Positions 16,323-25,313 of a DNA stretch of 64,000 bases are shown one piece after another (position 1 is the stretch's first letter; each line of letters begins with the position of its first letter). A model generated the notes under the pieces. That model saw nothing but the letters and a program-made list of their open reading frames with translations, was not told where the DNA came from and searched no databases. The position numbers were made by a program, and so were the translations under genes. Origin of the DNA: JADHMP01 sp016779985 (lineage in GTDB: Bacteria > Bacteroidota > Bacteroidia > Flavobacteriales > Flavobacteriaceae); the NCBI GenBank assembly GCA_016779985.1, contig JADHMP010000002.1, forward strand, positions 124,001 through 188,000, read 5' to 3'.

Positions 16323-19225
16323 TGAAACATTTTTTTGTTTATTTTCTTACTGTCACCTCGTTATCTGCACAACAGTTTGACCCTTTAGCTGTTCCTAAAC
16401 CCAATCAACAACTACAGCAAGAGTGGGTTAATCAAGTGTATAGCAAAATGTCCCTCAAAGAAAAAATTGGGCAATTGTTTATGCCAATGGTATTTAGTGA
16501 AAGAGATAATCTCCATTTTCAAAAAATGAAAGAGCTAATAGAAAAGCATCATATTGGTGGTGTCATTTTTTCTTTAGGTGGTCCTAAAAAACAATCCCAT
16601 TGGCTTAATGCCTTTCAGAAAGCTTCTAAAGTTCCGTTGCTAGTTGCGATGGATGCAGAATGGGGGCCTTCAATGCGTCTTGATAGTGTTGCTCGATTTC
16701 CTTGGCAAATGACATTAGGCGCAATTCAAGATACCTCATTGATAAGAAAAATTGGCCGCCGTATGGCTGAACAGGAAAAAAGATTAGGAGTTCATATGAG
16801 TTATGGTCCAGTATTAGACGTTAATACAAATCCTAATAATCCCATTATTGGCAATCGGTCATTTGGAGAAGACCCAGTGCAAGTGAGTACTAAAGCCTTA
16901 GCCTTGATGAAAGGACACCATGACGTTGGAATTTTAACGTCTGGAAAACATTTCCCGGGACATGGAGATACTGCTCAAGATTCTCACAAAACGTTGCCCA
17001 GGGTAGACATATCTCAAAGTGACTTAGATCAAACATCTTTACTGCCCTATAAAAAGTTGATTAATGAAGGGTTAACTTCGGTTATGGTTGCGCACCTCGA
17101 CGTTCCCCCATGGTCTCCGAATGGTTTGCCAACATCCCTTTCAACAGCCTTAATTCAAGAAAAATTGAAAAAGGAATTGGGATTTAATGGGTTGATCGTG
17201 ACTGATGCTCTTAATATGAAAGGAGTAGCAAATTTTTCTTCTTCAGAAAACGTTGATTTAACAGCTTTCCAGGCTGGTCAAGATATGCTCTTGATTTCAC
17301 TTGATATTCCTAAAGGCATTGAAGCTATTGAAAAAGCTTATTTGAAGGGTATTGTTTCAGAAAGTCGATTGGCACATTCTGTAAAGAAAATTTTGATGGC
17401 AAAATATAAAGCAGGGTTGCACAACTATAAGCCAGTGAAAATTGACGGTTTGTATAAAGATTTAAACGCACCCCAAGACACCTTGCTTTATGCACAAGCA
17501 ATGGCAAAGGCAATTACACTAGTTAAAAACGAAAACCGTCTCCTTCCTTTAAGCAAAAAAACTTCCTTAGCCCATATTACGTTGGGAGATGCCTCTAGCG
17601 TAGCATATCAGAAACAGTTAAACCGTTATGCACCTATTACGTCAATTATCGATATAACTCCAGAAAATGCATTGGTTAAAACAGCCCCTTTTGATACATT
17701 GATTATTAGTTTTCATCGTTCCAATGAAAATCCATGGAAAGCCTCAAACTTCAATGAAAAAGAACTTGCAATAATCAAGGTTCTTGCTCAGCATAAAAAG
17801 ATAATACTGAATGGATTTGTTCGACCTTATGCCTTAGCTCAGATTTCAGAAATTCAAAATATTGATGCAATTTTGTGGAGTTATCAAAACAGTGCCATAG
17901 CTCAACAACTTAGTGTTGAAATTCTTTTTGGAGTTATTGGAACCTATGGGACTTTACCAATAAGTGTTGAAAAAAGATATTCTGTGGGTCATGGATTATT
18001 TTTAGACTCCATCGATAGATTAGGGTATGCTACCCCTGCTCAAGTTGGATTTGATCCTGAGAAGCTAAAAGGTTTAGATGAATTGGCCAAAATTGCAATA
18101 GATTCAATGATGACTCCTGGCATTCAGATGCTAGTGGCTCGACGTGGACAGGTTGTTTATCAGAAAAGTTTTGGTCATCACACTTATAGAAAAAAAAGAA
18201 AGGTTGCCAATCATCATCTATATGATTTAGCTTCATTAACTAAAATTATCGGTACAATGCCTTTGATTATAGATGCTGTTGAGAAAAACCAAATAAGCCT
18301 TTCTACTAAAGTTAAAGAAATGTTGCCTGAATGGGAGCAAAGCAATAAGGCAGACATTACCCTAAAGGCCATGTTGAGTCATTATGCTCAACTCATTCCA
18401 TGGATTCCTTTTTATAAGATGACATTGACTAAAGAAGCAAAACCTGATGCTAAATTTTATTCTCCAAACGCAACAGAAAATTTCTCTATTCCAGTGGCAA
18501 AAAACCTTTATCTAGATAAAAATTACATTGAAATTATTGAACAAACTATCAAAGAAAGTCCTCTGCTAGACTCGCTAGATTATGTTTACTCTGATCTTCC
18601 CTATTATTTATTAAAAAAATATTTGGAAGAAAAGGAGAATAAAAGTCTTGATGAGCAAGTAGAAAGCTTACTAATTAAGCCATTAAAACTGAAGACAATG
18701 ACGTATAAGCCCTATAAAAAAATACCAGACTCATTAGTAATACCCAGTGAAATTGACACCTATTTTAGAAATCGACTCTTACATGGTTTTGTTCATGATA
18801 TGGGTGCAGCCATGCAGGGAGGTGTGGGGGGTCATGCTGGGTTATTTGGAAATGCATTTGATGTAGCAGTTGTGTTGCAAATGTATATACAAGGAGGCTA
18901 TTATGGAGGAAAAAAACTACTTTCAAAAAGTGTGATCAATCAATTCAATACTTGCTATTATTGTGATAAAGACAATAGGAGGGGAGTAGGATTTGATAAA
19001 CCAGAACTTAATGATGGCTCAAGTGATTGCAAGGGGCAACCTTCCCCAACTAGTTTTGGACATTACGGTTTTACGGGAACTTATGCTTGGGCTGATCCTG
19101 AAAATGAAATGGTTATTGTATTTTTGTCAAATAGAACCTATCCTACCATGGACAATAAACTGTTGGGTAAACACAACATACGCACTAGAGTGCGAGAGGT
19201 TGTTTATAAGGCTTTGGTAGATTAA
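16322..19225 (+). CDS. fusion: glycoside hydrolase family 3 (NagZ-like) plus serine beta-lactamase-like hydrolase
   Basis: About 967 residues from the ATG overlapping the previous stop, with a signal peptide (MKHFFVYFLTVTSLSAQ). The GH3 domain shows KHFPGHGDT near 209-217 (the NagZ His loop) and VTDALNMKG with the nucleophile Asp. From about residue 570 a class C/AmpH-like domain follows, with LASLTK (SxxK nucleophile), YSD in place of YxN, and GHYGFTGT as the third motif. GH3 NagZ removes N-acetylglucosamine from muropeptides; the hydrolase domain may act on peptide stems. The fusion recurs in Flavobacteria. Periplasmic action is inferred from the signal peptide. Confidence 0.9.
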   Translation: MKHFFVYFLTVTSLSAQQFDPLAVPKPNQQLQQEWVNQVYSKMSLKEKIGQLFMPMVFSERDNLHFQKMKELIEKHHIGGVIFSLGGPKKQSHWLNAFQKASKVPLLVAMDAEWGPSMRLDSVARFPWQMTLGAIQDTSLIRKIGRRMAEQEKRLGVHMSYGPVLDVNTNPNNPIIGNRSFGEDPVQVSTKALALMKGHHDVGILTSGKHFPGHGDTAQDSHKTLPRVDISQSDLDQTSLLPYKKLINEGLTSVMVAHLDVPPWSPNGLPTSLSTALIQEKLKKELGFNGLIVTDALNMKGVANFSSSENVDLTAFQAGQDMLLISLDIPKGIEAIEKAYLKGIVSESRLAHSVKKILMAKYKAGLHNYKPVKIDGLYKDLNAPQDTLLYAQAMAKAITLVKNENRLLPLSKKTSLAHITLGDASSVAYQKQLNRYAPITSIIDITPENALVKTAPFDTLIISFHRSNENPWKASNFNEKELAIIKVLAQHKKIILNGFVRPYALAQISEIQNIDAILWSYQNSAIAQQLSVEILFGVIGTYGTLPISVEKRYSVGHGLFLDSIDRLGYATPAQVGFDPEKLKGLDELAKIAIDSMMTPGIQMLVARRGQVVYQKSFGHHTYRKKRKVANHHLYDLASLTKIIGTMPLIIDAVEKNQISLSTKVKEMLPEWEQSNKADITLKAMLSHYAQLIPWIPFYKMTLTKEAKPDAKFYSPNATENFSIPVAKNLYLDKNYIEIIEQTIKESPLLDSLDYVYSDLPYYLLKKYLEEKENKSLDEQVESLLIKPLKLKTMTYKPYKKIPDSLVIPSEIDTYFRNRLLHGFVHDMGAAMQGGVGGHAGLFGNAFDVAVVLQMYIQGGYYGGKKLLSKSVINQFNTCYYCDKDNRRGVGFDKPELNDGSSDCKGQPSPTSFGHYGFTGTYAWADPENEMVIVFLSNRTYPTMDNKLLGKHNIRTRVREVVYKALVD

Positions 19226-19236
19226 AAAAAAAGATT

Positions 19237-20370
19237 TTGAAAATTGCTATCGTTTGTTACCCCACCTATGGAGGTAGTGGTGTTGTTGCTACGGAGTTAG
19301 GGATATCCCTCTCAAAAAAAGGGCATGAAATTCATTTTGTCACCTATAAACAGCCTGTCCGTTTAGAAGCTCTAAACCAAAATTTGTTTTATCATGAGGT
19401 GTATGTACCAGACTATCCTTTGTTTCAATATCAACCCTATGAATTGGCCTTATCAAGCCGACTAGTGCAAGTAGTCAATGACTATAATATTGATGTTTTA
19501 CATGTTCATTATGCCATTCCTCATGCCTATGCAGCTTATATGACCAAAAAAATGCTTGCAGATGATGGAATTCATCTCCCAATCATTACAACCCTACATG
19601 GAACAGATATAACCCTAGTCGGTCGTCACCCTTTTTATAAAAAAGCAGTGACCTTTAGCATTAATCACTCTGACTACGTTACTGCAGTTTCAGAAAGTTT
19701 AAGAAAAGATACATTGAGACTGTTCAAGGTTAAAAAAGACATTCATGTAATTCCTAATTTCATTGATGTTAAAAAGTTTGAAGGCAAAGAACTTCCCTGC
19801 AAGCGATCCTTGCTTGCAGAAAAAGAAGAAGAAAAAATAATAACACACATAAGCAACTTTAGACCATTGAAACGTGTCTTAGATGTGATCAATACCTTTG
19901 AAAAAATAATAGAAAAAGTTCCTGCAAAACTAATGATGGTTGGTGATGGCCCAGATAAAGCAATGGCACAGCGCTATTGTGAAAAACACCATTTAGAATC
20001 AAAAGTAGTTTTTTTAGGAAAAAGTGATGAGATTGAAAAAGTTCTTTGTTATTCTGATTTATTCTTGCTCCCCTCAGAACAAGAAAGCTTTGGTTTGGCT
20101 GCCTTAGAAGCTATGTTGCATCAGGTTCCTGTAATCTCAACAAATGTGGGTGGGCTACCTGAAGTTAATATTCAAAATTATTCGGGTATTCTTTGTCCTG
20201 TTGGTGCCGTAGACACTATGGCAGAAGAAGCCATTAGAATTTTATCAGATACTAAGTTGCATTTGAAGTTTAAACATCAAGCTTATCTTCAGGCAAATAA
20301 ATTCGACATATCAAAAGTTATTCCTCAATATGAAGTCCTCTATCAAAATGTATTAAAGCCACAACTTTAA
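19237..20370 (+). CDS. bshA: N-acetyl-alpha-D-glucosaminyl L-malate synthase BshA
   Basis: 377 residues, GT4 family. The N-terminal YPTYGGSGVVATELG and THxHGTD-type TLHGTDITLVG motif, plus the C-terminal PSEQESFGLAALEAM, match BshA, the first enzyme of bacillithiol synthesis, which joins UDP-GlcNAc and L-malate. Start is TTG (KIAIVCYP follows at once). It lies 11 bases after the GH3 fusion. Bacillithiol is the low-molecular-weight thiol of many Bacteroidota, so this gene indicates BSH-based redox buffering; bshB and bshC are not in the window. Confidence 0.92.
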   Translation: MKIAIVCYPTYGGSGVVATELGISLSKKGHEIHFVTYKQPVRLEALNQNLFYHEVYVPDYPLFQYQPYELALSSRLVQVVNDYNIDVLHVHYAIPHAYAAYMTKKMLADDGIHLPIITTLHGTDITLVGRHPFYKKAVTFSINHSDYVTAVSESLRKDTLRLFKVKKDIHVIPNFIDVKKFEGKELPCKRSLLAEKEEEKIITHISNFRPLKRVLDVINTFEKIIEKVPAKLMMVGDGPDKAMAQRYCEKHHLESKVVFLGKSDEIEKVLCYSDLFLLPSEQESFGLAALEAMLHQVPVISTNVGGLPEVNIQNYSGILCPVGAVDTMAEEAIRILSDTKLHLKFKHQAYLQANKFDISKVIPQYEVLYQNVLKPQL

Positions 20371-20378
20371 AAAATTGT

Positions 20379-22448
20379 TTATTGAGGATGATAAATTCGC
20401 TTTGCATTTGCGTAAACCTCATCCTTGTCTAAAGTCATAGGTTTTGTTTTAAAAGCGGCATACAATTCCATTTGATCGTCAAAATGAGGAGAAGAGGCAT
20501 TCTCCGAACTTCCATATGAAATGACTGTCTCAATCTTTGGATTTGGCTGATTCCTGTCAAATTCCACCAAGGCAATATAGGATTCTCCACTAACCACCCT
20601 AGTCTGTCCATTTTGGTAGGGTCTTGAAGCCATGGAAGTGATCACATCTGGAAGACCAAAAATAGGTATTTCTTTATCTCCTCTTACAAGTTTTTGGTAA
20701 TCACCAAGTGATACGTCCATCGTTCCAAAATACTTTATAAAATGTTCTTTAGTATGATGAAAAGCATCTACTAAAATGGTTATTGGGATTATTTTGGGTT
20801 CTGGTAATTTGCGATATACCTTTTTTAACTTATCATATAAACAAGCAAATGTTCCAGCACCTAACGAATTTGCTGCTGCTTTTCTGTCCCAATTTTGAAC
20901 GCGTGAGATTAACGTTTCTATTTCTGGATAATCTTCTGGTTTAATTAAGTCAAGATAATCAATATTCATCCAGCTAAAATGATAGGGTTTTGGGTATGAA
21001 TGGTCATATTTAATGCGCTTGAAATCTTGATAACTAATCTTATCTTTTGACTCAATGAGTTCTTTAAAACGAATAGAACGATTATTGTCGTAGTCCTCAA
21101 ACCCCATTTCTTTGGCAAAGAGTGTAGCGTCTGGGGTATCATTTTTTCCACTCGATATAAATGGACTGTGATTAGCGTTATAAAAATAGCCACTTTCAGG
21201 TTGAATAACTTGTGGTAATTCTTCGATTGCATAGGTATCTTGCCAAAGTGTTTTCATAGTGTTGCCTGGGACAACATTTTCCCAATCATAACCAGATCGA
21301 CGCTTTGGAATAAGTCCATTAGAAATATAAAAAATGGTGTCGTTCTTATCTGCATATCCAATATTATAACCAGGAAGAGCCTTCATTTTGAGAATCTCAT
21401 AGAATGAATTAAAATCTTGAGCTTTATTCATTCTCCACCATTGTTCAAGTGCTCTTATTTCATTCAAAATGGGAGTCCGAACCGCATAATAACCGCTTTT
21501 GTTTTTTAATGTAGGGCCATAAATACTTTCATAATACTTTTTTGAAATTTTTATAGGAATCCCTAAAACAGTGAATTGTAATGAAGCTTTTTTAACTTTT
21601 AATGTATAATACTTGTCATCTACCTTATAACTGAGTTTTTTAGAAGGATGCATTTCAAGAGCAAAAACATCAGTTTTATCAGGTTGATTTACGGTATGTG
21701 TCCATGCTAAATTCTCATTTATACCTGTCAGGATGCTTGGACTTCCAGCAAAAAGGGCCCCTAAAATATTTGTCCCCTCATTACTATATAAGTGGGCTTC
21801 ATACCAAGAAACAGGACCTTCAAGTGGTTGATGGGTATTGATGGCTAAAAAAGTATTTCCGTTATCCGTTTTAGCACTGTTGAATCCAAATGCATTTGAT
21901 CCTTTGGTAGCAGTTTGTCGTTCATTTGCATAGTTGAGTTTATTATTTATGATTTTCATAACCCAAGAATCACCTTTGCTTGAAATAAAAAGTTGCAACT
22001 GAGCATAGCGAAGCATTTTTTGTGGGGTAATAGGAAACAATTCTTTAACTAGAACTTGCTCTGGATATTTTTTAGCAAAAGCATTGAATCCAGCTGCATA
22101 CCCTTCTACAACTTTTTTATAGGCTTTACTTATTTTGGTTTCATATTCATTCGCTATTACTTCTTCAGAGCCAATAAATTGAGTGAGAAAATCAGCTGCA
22201 AGTCCTTTATTTTTAAAATATTTAGAAAGCAACGCATTGCCTGCTAAATAACCAATTTGGGTAGTTTTAAAGTCATCTTCGGCATGAGCCCAAGCTAAAC
22301 CATAAGCTAATGCAGCATCTGTTTTTGCAAAAATATGGGGCACACCATAGGCATCTCTCACGATATCAATGTCGGAGGGATTAATTTGACTTTTAACTGT
22401 CGTCAAAATCAAAATACAGCAAAGTGATACTAAAAAGGGTTTAACCAT
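20379..22448 (-). CDS. secreted penicillin-acylase family Ntn-hydrolase
   Basis: About 689 residues. A signal peptide (VKPFLVSLCCILILTTVKSQ) precedes an alpha-chain (IDIVRDAYGVPHIFA), and the autoprocessing site KGSNAFGF supplies the N-terminal nucleophile Ser at about residue 184. Further on, NTHQPLEGPVSWYEAHL is typical of the beta-chain. The family hydrolyses amide bonds of penicillins, acyl-homoserine lactones or N-acyl amino acids; the actual substrate here is unknown. It sits convergently 8 bases from bshA. A TTG at 22451 is an alternative start one codon earlier. Confidence 0.9.
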   Translation of the reverse strand: MVKPFLVSLCCILILTTVKSQINPSDIDIVRDAYGVPHIFAKTDAALAYGLAWAHAEDDFKTTQIGYLAGNALLSKYFKNKGLAADFLTQFIGSEEVIANEYETKISKAYKKVVEGYAAGFNAFAKKYPEQVLVKELFPITPQKMLRYAQLQLFISSKGDSWVMKIINNKLNYANERQTATKGSNAFGFNSAKTDNGNTFLAINTHQPLEGPVSWYEAHLYSNEGTNILGALFAGSPSILTGINENLAWTHTVNQPDKTDVFALEMHPSKKLSYKVDDKYYTLKVKKASLQFTVLGIPIKISKKYYESIYGPTLKNKSGYYAVRTPILNEIRALEQWWRMNKAQDFNSFYEILKMKALPGYNIGYADKNDTIFYISNGLIPKRRSGYDWENVVPGNTMKTLWQDTYAIEELPQVIQPESGYFYNANHSPFISSGKNDTPDATLFAKEMGFEDYDNNRSIRFKELIESKDKISYQDFKRIKYDHSYPKPYHFSWMNIDYLDLIKPEDYPEIETLISRVQNWDRKAAANSLGAGTFACLYDKLKKVYRKLPEPKIIPITILVDAFHHTKEHFIKYFGTMDVSLGDYQKLVRGDKEIPIFGLPDVITSMASRPYQNGQTRVVSGESYIALVEFDRNQPNPKIETVISYGSSENASSPHFDDQMELYAAFKTKPMTLDKDEVYANAKRIYHPQ

Positions 22449-22583
22449 CAAAAATAAATTTGGGTGAAGATATTAAAATATAGATTGATCACTATTTGCT
22501 TTATTAGAAAGGAATCAATGATTTTCTAAAAAAATGTTTAGTTTTAACTAGCAAACAAATGATAAATCCAAAAATTGAATTTT

Positions 22584-23186
22584 ATGACCCAATTAAAACC
22601 CTTATTATACCTTCTTTTTTTATTTGTTTTAAAAACAAATTATGCACAAACAGTGAATCTCTTTAATGGAAAAAACTTGCAGGGTTGGCAGGTTCATGGC
22701 ACAGAATTATGGTATGTAGAAGACGGTCTTTTAGTCTGTGAGAGCGGACCCGATAAAGCCTATGGCTATTTATCTACTGAGGCCCATTATGATAACTTTG
22801 ACCTTAGTGTAGACTTTAAACAGGAAGCCAATGGAAATAGCGGCATATTTTTTCGTTCAACTATAGAAGGAACAAAAATTAGTGGATGGCAAGTTGAAGT
22901 AGCCCCTCCAGGAAGTAATTCAGGGGGTGTTTATGAATCTTATGGGAGAGGATGGTTAATACAGCCTGATAAAGCTAAAGATAAAGCTCTCAAAATGGGT
23001 AATTGGAACACAATGAGAATGCGTGTTGTGAATGATAAAGTAGAAACATGGTTGAACGGAACACCAATGATTACTTTGGATGATGAAAAAATAGGAGAGG
23101 GGAAAGGCTCTATTGCTCTACAGATTCATGACGGCGGTGGCATCAAAGTAAAATGGAAAAACATTAAACTAACTCCAATACAATAA
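22584..23186 (+). CDS. DUF1080 (3-keto-disaccharide hydrolase-type) secreted protein
   Basis: About 200 residues from this ATG; a TTG 9 bases upstream is an alternative. A signal peptide (ending TNYAQ) precedes a single concanavalin-like jellyroll with NLFNGKNLQGWQ, GNSGIFFRS, WNTMRMRVVNDKVETWLNG and ALQIHDGGGIKVKWKNI, the DUF1080 hallmarks. The family is linked to hydrolysis of 3-keto-glucosides or glycans in the periplasm. It is 19 bases before a Gfo/Idh/MocA oxidoreductase gene, a frequent partner. Substrate unknown. Confidence 0.92.
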   Translation: MTQLKPLLYLLFLFVLKTNYAQTVNLFNGKNLQGWQVHGTELWYVEDGLLVCESGPDKAYGYLSTEAHYDNFDLSVDFKQEANGNSGIFFRSTIEGTKISGWQVEVAPPGSNSGGVYESYGRGWLIQPDKAKDKALKMGNWNTMRMRVVNDKVETWLNGTPMITLDDEKIGEGKGSIALQIHDGGGIKVKWKNIKLTPIQ

Positions 23187-23205
23187 TTTAAAGCACTTTT
23201 CAACT

Positions 23206-24543
23206 ATGAAAAAAAGAACATTTTTAAAGACTTCGGCACTCGTTATGGGAACTGCGCTATTGCCAGGGTGCGATATTTTAGCCAATGAAAAAAAGAAATT
23301 ACGAACGGCTCATATCGGTGTTGGCAATATGGGTTTTGAAGACCTCAAAGCAATAGCCTCACATTCTGAAGTTGAAGTTAGTGCCCTTTGTGATGTTGAT
23401 TCTCAAAATTTAGCAAAGGCAAAAAAAATGTTTCCAAAAGCAAAGATTTTTAAAGACTACAGGGTTATGCTGAAACAATCGCAAAGTGATATCGATGCTG
23501 TGGTAGTCTCTACTCCAGACCATACCCATGCTCCCGCTTCACTGCTTGCAATGGAAATGGATAAACCTGTTTATTGCCAAAAGCCATTGACACATCATGT
23601 TGCTGAGGCTCGAATGATGAGAAAAGTTGCAGAATCAAAAAATTTGGTTACTCAAATGGGGATACAGGTGCACTCGTTTTATGATTATAAATTAGCCACA
23701 CAGCTCATTCAGGGAGGAATTATTGGAAAAGTCCACAAGGTGATAGCCTGGTCTCCCAAAAACTGGGGATATGATGGGCCAATTCCTGAGGGAGAAGATG
23801 AAGTGCCAGAATCTTTAGATTGGAATTTGTGGTTAGGAACCTCAAAGGAACGTCCCTACAAAGAAGGCTATTATCACCCAATGAATTGGAGAAAACTTGT
23901 TGATTATGGTTGTGGAACTCTAGGTGACATGGGAGTGCATATTTTTGATACGCCTTATAATGCTCTGCAATTAGATGTGCCCTTAACTATCACAAACAAT
24001 TGTAGGCCTCCCAACGGGTTTGGCTACCCAAATAACAATCATGTTATTTATACTTTTCCTGAAACCCCTTTCACAAAAGAAACTTTAGAATGGGTATGGT
24101 ATGATGGCAAAGGAGCACCAACAGAATTAGAAGAACTTGCCTTACCAAACAATGATGAACTACCTGAACAAGGTGCTATTTTCTATGGAGAAAATGGAAA
24201 TCTTTTGCTCCCTCATTTTATGCAATTACCAAAACATTTTAAAGATGGAAGCTATGTAGCGTATGATATTTCTAAATATGATCCAAATAATGAACTTGGA
24301 GAACCCGTTAGAGATTATGCAGGAGAATCTCCTAAACATTATCATCAATTTGTAGATGCATGCCTAGGAAAAGCAAAAGTCACAGCTCCATTCTCCTATG
24401 CTTCACGATTGACAGAAACAATCCTTCTTGGTGTAATTGCAGGAAGGTTTCCAGGCCAAACACTTCATTGGGACAATGCCTCTGCTCAATTTAAAGAAGA
24501 TGAAGCCAATCAATATTTAGCAGGAGACTATCGGGAGTTCTAA
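23206..24543 (+). CDS. Gfo/Idh/MocA family oxidoreductase, exported lipoprotein
   Basis: 445 residues. The N-terminus KKRTFLKTSALVMGTALLPGC combines a Tat-like KRTFLK with a lipobox ending at Cys22. Next comes the Rossmann motif HIGVGNMGFEDL, then the family EKPLTHHV-type loop (here YCQKPLTHHVAEAR). These NAD(P)-dependent enzymes oxidise or reduce sugar carbinols; a Tat route would export the enzyme with its cofactor. Paired with DUF1080 it suggests periplasmic handling of 3-keto sugars. The conserved proximal Lys is in QKPLT. Substrate is inferred only. Confidence 0.92.
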   Translation: MKKRTFLKTSALVMGTALLPGCDILANEKKKLRTAHIGVGNMGFEDLKAIASHSEVEVSALCDVDSQNLAKAKKMFPKAKIFKDYRVMLKQSQSDIDAVVVSTPDHTHAPASLLAMEMDKPVYCQKPLTHHVAEARMMRKVAESKNLVTQMGIQVHSFYDYKLATQLIQGGIIGKVHKVIAWSPKNWGYDGPIPEGEDEVPESLDWNLWLGTSKERPYKEGYYHPMNWRKLVDYGCGTLGDMGVHIFDTPYNALQLDVPLTITNNCRPPNGFGYPNNNHVIYTFPETPFTKETLEWVWYDGKGAPTELEELALPNNDELPEQGAIFYGENGNLLLPHFMQLPKHFKDGSYVAYDISKYDPNNELGEPVRDYAGESPKHYHQFVDACLGKAKVTAPFSYASRLTETILLGVIAGRFPGQTLHWDNASAQFKEDEANQYLAGDYREF

Positions 24544-24573
24544 TTGATTACTAAAAGCTTACAGTCACCTGGT

Positions 24574-24867
24574 TTATTTTCCCAATGCATCAATTGCCTT
24601 GGCCAGTGTAAAATCTTTTTCTGTGATTCCATTTGAATCATGTGTAAATAGAGATAAATAAATTCGATTATATTCATTTATAATTTTAGGATGATGATCT
24701 TGGCTATTGGCAAGGGCTGCTATTGTATTAATAAATGCTATGGCTTCATCAAAATCGCTACATTCTTTATTAAAAATTAATTGTCCGTCTTTAAGCTCCC
24801 ATTTGGGATCAAGTTGGTTTTTTTTGGTTTCAATTTCTAATTGAGTTAAAGGTTTTAATAAAGCCAT
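24574..24867 (-). CDS. 4a-hydroxytetrahydrobiopterin dehydratase (pterin-4a-carbinolamine dehydratase)
   Basis: 97 residues, the usual family length. The signature QDHHPKI holds the two catalytic histidines and the following proline, and the C-terminal THDSNGITEKDFTLAKAID matches the family. It recycles the carbinolamine formed by aromatic amino acid hydroxylases. No hydroxylase lies in the window. A 29-codon membrane ORF ends 2 bases upstream of its ATG and is likely to share its transcript. Confidence 0.95.
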   Translation of the reverse strand: MALLKPLTQLEIETKKNQLDPKWELKDGQLIFNKECSDFDEAIAFINTIAALANSQDHHPKIINEYNRIYLSLFTHDSNGITEKDFTLAKAIDALGK

Positions 24868-24869
24868 TT

Positions 24870-24959
24870 TTAGTAAAGTATTGAAGTGATTATTCTATAG
24901 GCAAGGTAGATGCCAGTTATAGTCCATATCCACCAACGATTTTTAAGATACCATTCCAT
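24870..24959 (-). CDS. 29-residue single-span membrane ORF upstream of pterin dehydratase
   Basis: The ORF reads MEWYLKNRWWIWTITGIYLA and continues to YRIITSILY before a TAA. One hydrophobic segment (about residues 9-27) is flanked by Lys/Arg on the amino side. Its stop is 2 bases before the ATG of the dehydratase on the same strand, so coupled translation is plausible. It is too short for ordinary gene callers. Composition (Trp-rich, basic then hydrophobic) is protein-like, but short AT-rich ORFs arise by chance; conservation would decide. Confidence 0.45.
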   Translation of the reverse strand: MEWYLKNRWWIWTITGIYLAYRIITSILY

Positions 24960-25014
24960 AACTCTCTAATTCATTTTTTCTAAGATATCAAAAAGAATTT
25001 AATCATAGGCTTTT

Positions 25015-25260
25015 CTATTGTGGGCATTCTCCGTCAGTATAGTTTAAAACACCGTTATTTGTAGCTTGACACAAGTTGCCATAAGTAACATTGTCACAGC
25101 CACACACTGGCGCATATTCTAAAGTACAAATCCCATCTAATTTCACTTGATTAGGATCAATGCAAAGCTCCTCTGCTTTGATCTCTTTTGATGAACATGA
25201 GGAGAATACTGATATTAGAAAGGCTAAAAAAATGGATTTATATGTCAATTGTATTGTCAT
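25015..25260 (-). CDS. Kazal-type protease-inhibitor domain lipoprotein
   Basis: 81 residues. Lipoprotein signal with FSSC as the lipobox around residue 22, then one Kazal domain: CIDPNQVKLDGIC, APVCGCDNVTYGNLCQA and a terminal GEC, giving the six-cysteine pattern. Kazal domains inhibit serine proteases by a standard loop; bacterial lipoprotein versions are common in Bacteroidota but their targets are mostly unknown. It stands alone between the small membrane ORF and a PhoD-like phosphatase. Confidence 0.9.
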   Translation of the reverse strand: MTIQLTYKSIFLAFLISVFSSCSSKEIKAEELCIDPNQVKLDGICTLEYAPVCGCDNVTYGNLCQATNNGVLNYTDGECPQ

Positions 25261-25313
25261 GGATTTAAAAAATTAATTAAAATTAAATTATACAATCTGC
25301 GGGTACTGTTTTT

